Source of the DNA: JBDREA01 sp043820265
Lineage (GTDB): Archaea; Altiarchaeota; Altiarchaeia; IMC4; JBDREA01
Reading direction: 5' to 3'
DNA: 25,257 nucleotides
Assembly (NCBI GenBank): GCA_043820265.1
Contig: JBDREA010000141.1
Location: 1-25,257, forward strand
Shown here: positions 15,691-22,130 of the stretch, one piece after another
Numbering within the stretch: the first letter of the stretch is position 1
How the letters are laid out: every line of letters begins with the position of its first letter
Translations under genes and position numbers: made by a program
The notes under the pieces: generated by a model
The model's database searches: none
Seen by the model: only the letters and a program-made list of their open reading frames with translations
What the model was told of the DNA's origin: nothing

Positions 15691-17652
15691 ATGTCTGATG
15701 AAGTAACGATAAGCTCCTTTATGGATGAAAAAAGAAAATTTGCACCGACAGAATCCTTTAAAGCCAAAGCCTACATCAAAAGCCTTGAAGAATACAGTGA
15801 AATTCACGATAAGTCAATCCAAGACCCAGAAGGGTTCTGGGCAAAGAAAGCTGAGCAACTCGACTGGATAAAAAAATGGGATAAAGTCTATTCCTGGGAC
15901 CCAAAGGAAGTCAAGGTTGAATGGTTTATAGGAGCAAAGCTGAACGTGACCTACAACTGCCTGGACAGACACGTGAAAGCTGGTAACGGGGATAAAAAGG
16001 CGATAATCTGGGAAGGCGAACCCCCAGGGGAATCAAAGACGTACACCTACAAGGAATTACTCGTAGAAGTCAACAAGTTCGCAAACGTCCTGAAAGACCA
16101 CGGCATAGTCAAAGGAGACCGGGCCATACTCTATCTACCGATGATCCCGGAGCTTGCCATCGCAATGCTCGCCTGCGCAAGGGTCGGGGCGATCCACTCA
16201 ATCGTCTTTGGAGGATTCTCAGCAGATTCCATAAAGGACCGGATACTCGACTCGGACGCAAAGATAGTCATCACATCAGACGGCTCAAACAGAAACGGAA
16301 AAGTCATCCCATTAAAGCAGAACGTGGATAAAGCAGTCTCCGAAGTCTCCAGCGTAACCACCGTCTTAGTCGTCAAACGCACAGGAAACGAAGTAGAGAT
16401 GAAAGAGGGACTAGACGTATGGGTCCAGCCACTGCTTGATGCTGCAAGCGATGTTTGCGAACCAGAAGAGATGGACGCAAACGACCCATTATTCATCCTC
16501 TACACATCAGGCACAACAGGCAAACCAAAAGGAGTAGTCCACGCCCAGGGAGGCTACCTCCTATACGCTTATCAGACATTCAAATGGGTATTCGACTACC
16601 ACGAAGGAGACATCTGGTGGTGCACAGCAGACATAGGCTGGATAACAGGCCACAGCTACATCGTCTACGGCCCACTAGCCAACGGCGCAACCAGTCTGAT
16701 GTTCGAAGGAGTCCCCTTCTACCCCGAACCCGACAGGTTCTGGGAGATAGTCGAAAAATACAGGGTAAACCAGTTTTACACTGCTCCAACCGCAATCCGC
16801 GCAATCGCTGCCAAAGGCGACGAATACGTCGAAAAACACGACCTATCAAGCCTCAATCTGCTTGGGACCGTTGGCGAACCCATCAACCCCGAGGCATGGA
16901 TGTGGTATTACAACAAAGTAGGCGGAGGAAAATGCCCCATCGTAGACACTTGGTGGCAGACGGAAACCGGAGGAATACTCATCACCCCGCTCGCCGGTGC
17001 GATGGACATCAAACCCGGTTCAGCAAGTAAGCCATTCGTAGGAGTCGACCCCGTGATAGTCAAAGAAGACGGGTCACCAACGAACGTGAACGAAGGAGGA
17101 TTCCTCTGCATCAAAAAGCCCTGGCCCGGGATGATGCGCACAGTCTGGGGAGACCACCAGAGATTCAAGGAAACCTACTTCAGCCGCTTCCCGCCCTACT
17201 ACTTCACAGGAGACGGGGCCAGGGTTGATGAAGAAGGAGACTACTGGCTTATGGGTCGGGTCGACGACGTAATAAACATAAGCGGCCACAGGATCGGGAC
17301 CGCCGAAGTCGAAAGCGCCCTCGTCAGCCACGAAACAGTTGCTGAAGCAGCAGTCGTTCCGTTCCCGCACGAGATTAAGGGTCAGGCGCTCTACGCCTTC
17401 GTCACCTTGAACCATGGCGTGGAAAAAACGGACGAGCTGAAAAAGATTTTAATCAACCACGTAAAAGAAGAGATCGGCCCGATTGCGAAACCAGACAAAC
17501 TCCAGTTCGCAGACTCCCTTCCGAAAACTAGAAGCGGAAAGATAATGCGAAGGATCCTTAAGGCAATCGCTGAAGGAAAAGACGACGTCGGAAACGTCAC
17601 AACCCTCGCCGATCCAAGCGTCGTAGAGGTCTTAAAAGCCGACCGACAATAG
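15691..17652 (+). CDS. acsA: Acetyl-CoA synthetase (AMP-forming)
   Basis: It converts acetate, ATP and CoA to acetyl-CoA, AMP and PPi. The 653-aa length is that of true Acs enzymes. Motifs in order: LFILYTSGTTGKPKGVVH (adenylate-forming A3 loop), WWCTADIGWITGHSY, VDTWWQTETGG (the tryptophan of WWQTE limits the pocket to acetate or propionate), YFTGDGARVDEEGDYW, GRVDDVINISGHR (hinge) and PKTRSGKIMRRIL with the catalytic lysine K617, the site acetylated in bacterial Acs. The ATG is preceded by TTGGAGTG (SD, 15676-15683). satP follows by 25 nt, so the two form an acetate uptake and activation operon. Confidence 0.97.
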   Translation: MSDEVTISSFMDEKRKFAPTESFKAKAYIKSLEEYSEIHDKSIQDPEGFWAKKAEQLDWIKKWDKVYSWDPKEVKVEWFIGAKLNVTYNCLDRHVKAGNGDKKAIIWEGEPPGESKTYTYKELLVEVNKFANVLKDHGIVKGDRAILYLPMIPELAIAMLACARVGAIHSIVFGGFSADSIKDRILDSDAKIVITSDGSNRNGKVIPLKQNVDKAVSEVSSVTTVLVVKRTGNEVEMKEGLDVWVQPLLDAASDVCEPEEMDANDPLFILYTSGTTGKPKGVVHAQGGYLLYAYQTFKWVFDYHEGDIWWCTADIGWITGHSYIVYGPLANGATSLMFEGVPFYPEPDRFWEIVEKYRVNQFYTAPTAIRAIAAKGDEYVEKHDLSSLNLLGTVGEPINPEAWMWYYNKVGGGKCPIVDTWWQTETGGILITPLAGAMDIKPGSASKPFVGVDPVIVKEDGSPTNVNEGGFLCIKKPWPGMMRTVWGDHQRFKETYFSRFPPYYFTGDGARVDEEGDYWLMGRVDDVINISGHRIGTAEVESALVSHETVAEAAVVPFPHEIKGQALYAFVTLNHGVEKTDELKKILINHVKEEIGPIAKPDKLQFADSLPKTRSGKIMRRILKAIAEGKDDVGNVTTLADPSVVEVLKADRQ

Positions 17653-17677
17653 GAAGACAATAGGAAGGAATACCAAA

Positions 17678-18277
17678 ATGACAGACAAGGACCAGAGAAC
17701 CGTGGTGATAACAGACTCAACGGCAAACCCCGCACCACTCGGACTTATGGGATTCGGCATGACCACCGTGCTACTAAACATCCACAACGCGGGATTCTAC
17801 CCTCTCGGCTCAATGATTTTGGCGATGGGCATATTCTACGGAGGTATGGCACAAATTTTTGCGGGAATAATGGAGTGGAAAAAAGGAAACACCTTCGGGA
17901 CCACAGCCTTCTGCAGTTACGGGCTCTTTTGGCTGACACTTGTAGGTCTTCTGGTGTTCCCCCAGTTAGGCTGGGCTGAAAAACCAGCCCCTGCAGGCAT
18001 GGCAGCCTACCTCTTTATGTGGGGTTTATTCACGGCAGTGATGTTCATAGGCACCCTGAGACTGAACCGGGCGCTCCAGTTCGTATTCGCATCACTAGCC
18101 ATACTTTTCTTCCTACTGGCCGTAGGCGTCTACGTCCCGGCAGTCCACACCATCGCAGGATACGAAGGAATCATCTGCGGACTATCAGCAATCTACACAG
18201 CACTCGCACTTGTGCTGAACGACGTCTACAAAAAAACAGTACTACCAGTCTGGCCAGGGCATAAGTCATGGCACTAG
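17678..18277 (+). CDS. satP: Acetate transporter, SatP/YaaH (AceTr) family
   Basis: The 199-aa integral membrane protein has the family signature NPAPLGLMGFGMTT (17-30) just before the first of six predicted helices, and the family pattern with LxLAxGxxxGGxAQxxAGxxEWKKGNTFG near 47-74. Proteins of this family (SatP, Gpr1/Ato) carry acetate or succinate, with protons or as channels. The C terminus after helix 6 is short. The SD AGGAAGGA (17662-17669) is 8 nt upstream of ATG. Placement right after acsA supports acetate as the substrate. The cell probably scavenges acetate, or re-imports lost acetate, for acetyl-CoA. Confidence 0.93.
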   Translation: MTDKDQRTVVITDSTANPAPLGLMGFGMTTVLLNIHNAGFYPLGSMILAMGIFYGGMAQIFAGIMEWKKGNTFGTTAFCSYGLFWLTLVGLLVFPQLGWAEKPAPAGMAAYLFMWGLFTAVMFIGTLRLNRALQFVFASLAILFFLLAVGVYVPAVHTIAGYEGIICGLSAIYTALALVLNDVYKKTVLPVWPGHKSWH

Positions 18278-18315
18278 GCTAAACTTCCCAAACAACTTCT
18301 CACCCAGTTAGCCTA
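18275..18315. terminator. Inverted repeat spanning the convergent gene ends
   Basis: TAGGCTAA (18275-18282, containing the satP stop) and TTAGCCTA (18308-18315, within the last codons of the minus-strand gene) can form an 8-bp stem around a 25-nt loop. Position between convergent stops suggests a shared 3' end structure. There is no T-run, and the loop is long, so the support is weak. Confidence 0.25.
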
Positions 18316-19418
18316 ATCACTTGCCTTTTTGCTATTGGAGTAAGTGCTGGGACGTCGTAGATCGGTAGGTTGGGGTATATCGCAGGGACTAATTGACCTA
18401 ATGTCGCCCTCCCTAAACATTCTCCCCACCCTGTTTGATGGAATTCTTTCTCCCGGGGATCCAATCGTTCGCTATTGTTATGGATGACTACTCCTCCGAC
18501 AATGAGCTTAGATAAATTATCAATTCTTTCAGGCTCCAAGGCTTTAGGAGTAACGGCTGGCCCCATATAAGCATGTGGATTTCCCTCCTGGAGGCCGAAT
18601 AAGATTACGTCATGGATTAAACCACTCTCCCCCGTAGGACTGCCAAGAAGTGCAGCATAAAGGGAGAAAGGCTTTTTAGGATGCTGGTTTTCTACAACCT
18701 TCGTGAAAAAAGCTTCCATTGAAGCTCCGAAAAGAGAATATATTAATTGACCAGAAGCAGTATCCTGTGAAAACAAAGGATTAATAAGATCTAGAGGAGC
18801 TCCGACCAATCCCCCAGGATCATTATCGTCTCCGTGGGACCCTAAACCTTCAAGAACCTCCCGAAAACGTAACTCCTGCATTGAGAGAACCGTAAGAGTA
18901 TCGATGAACTCACCTCTATCTTTTAGGCTGATCGGGGGAACTGAGAGGAGAATGTTTTTGAGGGATTTCGCACCTACATCATCAAGAATAATTCTTGCAA
19001 CCCCCGACTCCCTTAAAGATACTTTTTCAACCGAGTCTGAGAGCTGCTCTTCATCTGGTTCGAATTCTCCAAGAGGAGATAGATCCAATCCATATTTCAC
19101 CTCTCCTTTAAGTTTTCTTGCAATGTAATTCCATGCCTTTCTTTGAGTTGTCCTAAACTCCATGAATAGTCCTCTTGGCCTTTCAGGACTGCTATTAAAA
19201 TCGCGCCACCAATCGCTAAGGCCATCATAATCTTGATTGGTTACAGTAACTCCCCCCTCCTTTATTAGTCTTCTAAGAAAACGACCTTCAGACATATCAA
19301 TTTTATCGGACTTACTCTCTCTGAGCATCCTAAGTCCAGTTTTAAATCGCCGAAAGTATCCTTCATCGCTAAATGGTTTGATTAAATCTCCTTCAGGTTT
19401 TTGTTTTTCTGCTGGCAT
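18300..19418 (-). CDS. Hypothetical protein, 372 aa, soluble
   Basis: I do not recognise this protein. It has no signal peptide or membrane helix and is charged throughout (MPAEKQKPEGDLIKPFSDEG at the start). Visible marks are a basic N-terminal third (FRRFKTGLRMLRESKS, FLRRLIKEGG), an acidic patch (GEFEPDEEQLSD, about 117-128), the loop GSHGDDNDPGGLVGAP (about 208-223), and a C-terminal region with HQTGWGECLGRATLGQLVPA followed by IYPNLPIYDVPALTPI. No P-loop, zinc cluster or known catalytic signature is seen. The frame is long, without internal interruption, and has a TATA-like element upstream (TAATATAC, about 19432-19439), so it is probably a real gene. It stands alone between the satP operon and the divergent carbonic anhydrase gene. 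Confidence 0.7.
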   Translation of the reverse strand: MPAEKQKPEGDLIKPFSDEGYFRRFKTGLRMLRESKSDKIDMSEGRFLRRLIKEGGVTVTNQDYDGLSDWWRDFNSSPERPRGLFMEFRTTQRKAWNYIARKLKGEVKYGLDLSPLGEFEPDEEQLSDSVEKVSLRESGVARIILDDVGAKSLKNILLSVPPISLKDRGEFIDTLTVLSMQELRFREVLEGLGSHGDDNDPGGLVGAPLDLINPLFSQDTASGQLIYSLFGASMEAFFTKVVENQHPKKPFSLYAALLGSPTGESGLIHDVILFGLQEGNPHAYMGPAVTPKALEPERIDNLSKLIVGGVVIHNNSERLDPREKEFHQTGWGECLGRATLGQLVPAIYPNLPIYDVPALTPIAKRQVIRLTG

Positions 19419-19449
19419 GAAATATCAAATGTATATTAGGAAGAAGGCA

Positions 19450-19462
19450 AATTAATATGACT
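19450..19462 (+). promoter_or_regulatory. Candidate TATA box for the carbonic anhydrase-like/aroA' operon
   Basis: AAATTAATATGAC is centred near 19455, which predicts a start near 19481, 15 nt before ATG 19496 and just after a possible TTG start at 19478. This favours the ATG. The element is nearly symmetric and could also serve the divergent 372-aa gene. Confidence 0.4.
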
Positions 19463-19495
19463 TCCGACAACAGATAATTGGATAAAAACCAAAAT

Positions 19496-19987
19496 ATGAC
19501 TAAATCAATCCACCCCTCCGTTTATCTCGCACCAGGAGCCCAAGTCATAGGGAAAGTGGCGATCGGCAAGGATTCAAGCATCTGGCACAACGCCGTACTA
19601 AGAGGAGACTTCGCGGGGATTACGGTAGGGCAGGAAACGAGCATCCAGGACTGCGCGGTCGTACACTCCGAACCGGATAAGCCAACATTCATTGGTGACA
19701 GGGTGTCAGTCGGCCACGGCGCTGTGATACACTGCGCCACCTTAAGCGACGAATGCCTGATTGGGATGAATGCAACAGTTCTCGACAAAGCAGTGATCGG
19801 AAAACACTCGATAGTCGGGGCGGGAGCAGTGGTATCAGGAGACAGAAAGCATCCGGAAAACTCCCTCCTCCTCGGAGTACCTGCAAAAGTCATCCGGGAG
19901 GTTACAGAATCTGAGATCAGATACATTAAGGAGAACGCACAAACTTATATCGAATTAGCCAAAGAATATAAAAATAAAGAGAAGTAA
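19496..19987 (+). CDS. Gamma-class carbonic anhydrase-like left-handed beta-helix protein
   Basis: The 163-aa protein is built of hexapeptide repeats (for example VIGKVAIGKDSSIW, IGDRVSVGHG, IGMNATVLDKAVIG, VGAGAVVSG), which fold as a left-handed beta-helix trimer, and ends with a C-terminal helix (EIRYIKENAQTYIELAKEY). The three metal-binding histidines expected for gamma carbonic anhydrase are present: H57 (VVHS), H74 and H79 (VGHGAVIH). The acidic loop with the proton-shuttle glutamate of Methanosarcina Cam is absent, so it groups with the shorter CamH/YrdA/PaaY-like members, whose activity varies. I prefer ATG 19496 to a TTG at 19478 because the promoter would start transcription between them. 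No SD is clear. aroA' follows by 24 nt and is probably cotranscribed. Confidence 0.88.
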   Translation: MTKSIHPSVYLAPGAQVIGKVAIGKDSSIWHNAVLRGDFAGITVGQETSIQDCAVVHSEPDKPTFIGDRVSVGHGAVIHCATLSDECLIGMNATVLDKAVIGKHSIVGAGAVVSGDRKHPENSLLLGVPAKVIREVTESEIRYIKENAQTYIELAKEYKNKEK

Positions 19988-20011
19988 TTACTCACCTTAA
20001 CGGAGGATAAA

Positions 20012-20806
20012 ATGTCATACACTGGAAAATCGGTCCGCCTCGAGCGGATAATAGATAGAAAAACAAGACGAACAGTCATCGTCCCCATGGACCACGGATT
20101 AGGGTCAGGCCCAATCGGCGGGCTTGAGGACCTCAGCAAGATGGTGGACTTGGTCGCAGAAGGGGGCGCAAATGCAGTACTCGGCCACGTCGGACTGCCG
20201 TTATTTGGGCACAGAGGCTACGGAAAAGACGTTGGATTAATAATGCACTTATCGGGTAGCACTTCTCTTTCCCCTGATCCCAACCATAAAGTCTTGGTGA
20301 CTCCGGTCGAAGACGCGATTCGAATGGGAGCAGATGCCGCATCGGTTCACATAAACATCGGTGCAGAAGAGGAATACTTGATGCTTGAAAAACTCGGAGA
20401 AGTTGCAAGCACCTGCAGGATCTGGGGAATGCCGCTCATTGCCATGATGTATCCAAGAGGGGACAAGATAAAAAGCGAACACGGAGCGGAATACATAAAG
20501 ATCGCCACAAGGTCGGCAGCAGAACTGGGAGTCGACATCGTAAAGACCAACTACACAGGCGACATCGACAGCTTCAAGGAAGTCGTAGCAGGATGCCCTG
20601 TTCCCGTAGTCATCGCAGGGGGCCCAAGTCAGAATGGAATCGACGGTTTTCTTAGAATGGTCGCAGACGCAATAGAAGCAGGAGCAGGAGGAGTGGCCAT
20701 CGGAAGAAACATCTTCCAGGCACCCGACCCCGTGAAGATGACTAAGGCGATCGTAGCCATAGTCCACAACAAAGCTTCCGCAAAGGAAGCCGCCAAGATG
20801 CTTTGA
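20012..20806 (+). CDS. aroA': 2-amino-3,7-dideoxy-D-threo-hept-6-ulosonate synthase (archaeal class I aldolase family)
   Basis: The 264-aa TIM-barrel enzyme is of the class I fructose-bisphosphate aldolase superfamily. It starts GKSVRLERIIDRKTRRTVIV, then PMDHG (D27), GHRGYGKDVGLIMHLSG (66-82), AMMYPRG (Y147), DIVKTNYTGD (Schiff-base lysine K178), and phosphate-loop residues VIAGGPSQNG and GVAIGRNIF. These match Methanocaldococcus MJ0400 (AroA', catalytic D33, Y153, K184) with a constant offset of six. MJ0400 condenses aspartate semialdehyde with a 6-deoxy-5-ketofructose phosphate for dehydroquinate and aromatic amino-acid synthesis. MJ0400-like enzymes can also have aldolase activity, so a role as FBP aldolase is not excluded. 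SD GGAGG is 7-11 nt before ATG. Confidence 0.88.
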   Translation: MSYTGKSVRLERIIDRKTRRTVIVPMDHGLGSGPIGGLEDLSKMVDLVAEGGANAVLGHVGLPLFGHRGYGKDVGLIMHLSGSTSLSPDPNHKVLVTPVEDAIRMGADAASVHINIGAEEEYLMLEKLGEVASTCRIWGMPLIAMMYPRGDKIKSEHGAEYIKIATRSAAELGVDIVKTNYTGDIDSFKEVVAGCPVPVVIAGGPSQNGIDGFLRMVADAIEAGAGGVAIGRNIFQAPDPVKMTKAIVAIVHNKASAKEAAKML

Positions 20807-20819
20807 GCCGAGTTGGAGA

Positions 20820-21560
20820 TCACCGACCTTTCCTTTCTTCAGCCGCGTCAGCACATTCCTCCACAAATAACGCCAGATTCCCCCTACCCAACTCCCCCGT
20901 GTTGCTTTTTCCATCAGCTGGGCAGATGAGCTGTGGCGTCCCGCCCGCAAGATTCATATAAGTTCTCATACAAGCTGCGGGCTCTAAGTCAACGCGCTTC
21001 GAATTGATCCGCAGAAAACTGAATCCTCTGCCTTCGAGCTCCTCGACCAAAGGAAACATCTTCTCGCAGTACGAACAATCGTCTGCGTAAAAGAAAACAG
21101 TCGAATTAATACTTATACTGTTGTTCTCAAGGCAGGAGAGCATCTTCTCCTCCTCGTCCTCGCTCAGAGAACACGCCCCCTCAACTCCATTAGCACACCA
21201 AGCCCTAAGGATGTTGTTGAGATTTCTTGTGGTTGCAACAGTCGATTTTTCATCCCTTATTATTAGCATCTGACTGGCCGGAATAACATCGTTAGCCGAA
21301 GATTTTACGACAACACCCAACTTCGCACCCAAAACCTCGATGGCGCCCGGATCGCATTTAGTGCAGGAGTCAGGATAAAGATAATAGACCTCCAAACCCT
21401 CAATGGGTTTAGAAGGCTCAACAATCCCCGACCCCTCAGGGCACTTCTCACAGACGCAGGGAGAACATACACTCGCAGACTGCTCCAAGCACCCACTAAA
21501 AAAAACAGATAACACAAACAAACCCACCAACAAAACAACACTATTCCTCAAAAAAAACAT
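20820..21560 (-). CDS. Thioredoxin-like lipoprotein with two CxxC units
   Basis: The 246-aa exported protein has a lipoprotein signal (hydrophobic 7-22, lipobox FFSG|C24). A cysteine cluster CSPCVCEKC (32-40) follows. There are two thioredoxin-like halves: the first with YYLYPDSCTKCDP (CxxC 66/69), the second with VFFYADDCSYCEKMFPLVEEL (CxxC 162/165) and the cis-proline segment GGTPQLIC (P209). This is the architecture of exported thiol-disulfide oxidoreductase or sensor proteins common in archaea; a role in disulfide formation or repair outside the membrane is inferred. Extra cysteines at 122, 130, 143, 197, 213 and 236 suggest internal disulfides. It converges on aroA' with a 13-nt gap. Confidence 0.85.
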   Translation of the reverse strand: MFFLRNSVVLLVGLFVLSVFFSGCLEQSASVCSPCVCEKCPEGSGIVEPSKPIEGLEVYYLYPDSCTKCDPGAIEVLGAKLGVVVKSSANDVIPASQMLIIRDEKSTVATTRNLNNILRAWCANGVEGACSLSEDEEEKMLSCLENNSISINSTVFFYADDCSYCEKMFPLVEELEGRGFSFLRINSKRVDLEPAACMRTYMNLAGGTPQLICPADGKSNTGELGRGNLALFVEECADAAEERKGR

Positions 21561-21580
21561 GATAAAGATAAACCCAAGAA

Positions 21581-21592
21581 AATATAAAAACC
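21581..21592 (-). promoter_or_regulatory. TATA promoter of the thioredoxin-like lipoprotein gene
   Basis: On the minus strand GGTTTTTATATT is centred about 26 nt upstream of ATG 21560, again predicting a transcript that begins at the start codon. No SD is seen. Confidence 0.6.
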
Positions 21593-21671
21593 CGACGAGT
21601 TATTTCCCCAACCTCTAAAAACCACAACTTATAAGGAAATTCTACCTAATCACTCACTCTAAAACCTTTAC

Positions 21672-21710
21672 GTCGAGGTGGACGCAAACCTGCGGTTTGC
21701 TAACCTCGAC
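21672..21710. repeat. tRNA-Ser acceptor-stem palindrome 1
   Basis: GTCGAGGT (21672-21679) pairs with ACCTCGAC (21703-21710); both are the acceptor-stem arms of the nearby tRNA-Ser. Between them sits only a hairpin GCAAACC-TGC-GGTTTGC (21684-21700). The 5' ten bases GTCGAGGTGG equal the tRNA start at 21802. It looks like a tRNA reduced to its acceptor stem with the arms replaced by one 3-nt-loop hairpin. Confidence 0.75.
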
Positions 21711-21733
21711 CACATATGAAAGGAATGGCCTCA

Positions 21734-21785
21734 GTCGAGGTGGCGGTCAACCTCACAACCTTACGGTTGTTCGAACCCGCCACCT
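21734..21785. repeat. tRNA-Ser-derived palindrome 2
   Basis: The first 13 bases GTCGAGGTGGCGG equal the 5' end of the tRNA-Ser gene. AGGTGGCGG (21738-21746) pairs with CCGCCACCT (21777-21785), and an inner hairpin ACAACC-TTAC-GGTTGT (21755-21770) lies between. No anticodon arm or matching acceptor 3' strand is present, so it is not a functional tRNA. Confidence 0.7.
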
Positions 21786-21801
21786 ACAATTTCCAAGATA
21801 A

Positions 21802-21886
21802 GTCGAGGTGGCGGAGCACGGTTAACGCGCGGGACTGCTAATTCCGTTCCCGAAAGGGAGCTTGGGTTCAAATCCCAACCTCGACG
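21802..21886 (+). tRNA. tRNA-Ser (anticodon GCU)
   Basis: An 85-nt class II tRNA can be folded by eye. The acceptor stem is GTCGAGG (21802-21808) with CCTCGAC (21879-21885) and discriminator G at 21886. The anticodon stem CGGGA/TTCCG encloses the loop CTGCTAA, giving anticodon GCT (21837-21839). A long variable arm TTCCCGAAAGGGAGC marks it as serine type, and the T arm is TTGGG-TTCAAAT-CCCAA. CCA is not encoded and there is no intron. A T-rich run follows. It reads AGC and AGU serine codons. Parts of it are copied upstream (21672, 21734) and downstream (21959-22095). Confidence 0.96.
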
Positions 21887-21916
21887 AACCTTTTTCTTTT
21901 TAAAAAAAGAAAAACG
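21887..21916 (+). terminator. T-rich palindrome after the tRNA
   Basis: Immediately after the tRNA, a TTTTTCTTTTT run (21891-21901) is followed by its mirror AAAAAGAAAAA. The T-run is the normal archaeal termination signal; the palindrome could also form an A/T stem. Confidence 0.5.
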
Positions 21917-21958
21917 TTCACGAAAAAGAAAAACGCTGCTCTAAGATAAATACTCAAT

Positions 21959-22095
21959 GAGCTTGGGTTCAACCGCTCAGAAATCGAAGATTTCTGGCGC
22001 CCTAAGGATGCAGAGCATCCTTGGGCCCAAGAACGCGAAGCGTTCTTAGGGCACAAAAATCGCTACGCGATTTTTCGTGTCCCAACCTCGACGAA
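21959..22095 (+). pseudogene. Split second copy of the tRNA-Ser 3' end
   Basis: GAGCTTGGGTTCAA (21959-21972) equals tRNA positions 21858-21871, and TCCCAACCTCGACGAA (22080-22095) equals 21873-21888, running 2 nt past the discriminator base. The single tRNA base between them (A21872, in the T-loop) is replaced by a 107-nt block of hairpins. There is no 5' half, so it cannot make a full tRNA alone. A copy running from the variable arm through the acceptor 3' end is what integrases using tRNA genes as attachment sites leave behind; that origin is inferred. Confidence 0.75.
21973..22079. repeat. Array of four clamp-bulge hairpins inserted in the T-loop copy
   Basis: The four units are CAGAAATC-GAA-GATTTCTG (21978-21996), AAGGATGC-AGA-GCATCCTT (22004-22022), AAGAACGC-GAA-GCGTTCTT (22029-22047) and AAAAATCGC-TAC-GCGATTTTT (22055-22075). 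Each inner stem is perfect. Each is extended by an outer clamp (CGC/GCG, GCCC/GGGC, GCCC/GGGC, GCAC/GTGT) across a single unpaired base on one side (T, T, A, C). Adjacent clamps abut or share bases, so the block is pure hairpin with hardly any spacer. Confidence 0.88.
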
Positions 22096-22099
22096 TCTC

Positions 22100-22107
22100 T
22101 TTATATT
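22100..22107 (+). promoter_or_regulatory. TATA promoter of the surface-protein gene
   Basis: TTTATATT is centred about 27 nt upstream of ATG 22131, predicting a leaderless transcript; no SD is present. It lies 4 nt after the split tRNA copy ends, so that element borders this promoter directly. Confidence 0.6.
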
Positions 22108-22130
22108 CACTTTCTTTGTAATCAGTAAAT

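Noticed and set aside
16455..17030. 191-codon arginine-rich frame inside acsA
   Set aside because: It is an out-of-frame shadow of a highly conserved gene and lacks an RBS or a recognisable sequence.
19478..19495. TTG start for the carbonic anhydrase-like gene
   Set aside because: The likely promoter starts transcription after this codon, no SD supports it, and the family N terminus fits ATG 19496.
21660..22100. CRISPR array, suggested by the repeated GTCGAGGTGG and palindromes
   Set aside because: Repeats are few, tRNA-derived and unevenly spaced, hairpin stems differ in sequence, and there are no unique spacers or cas genes.
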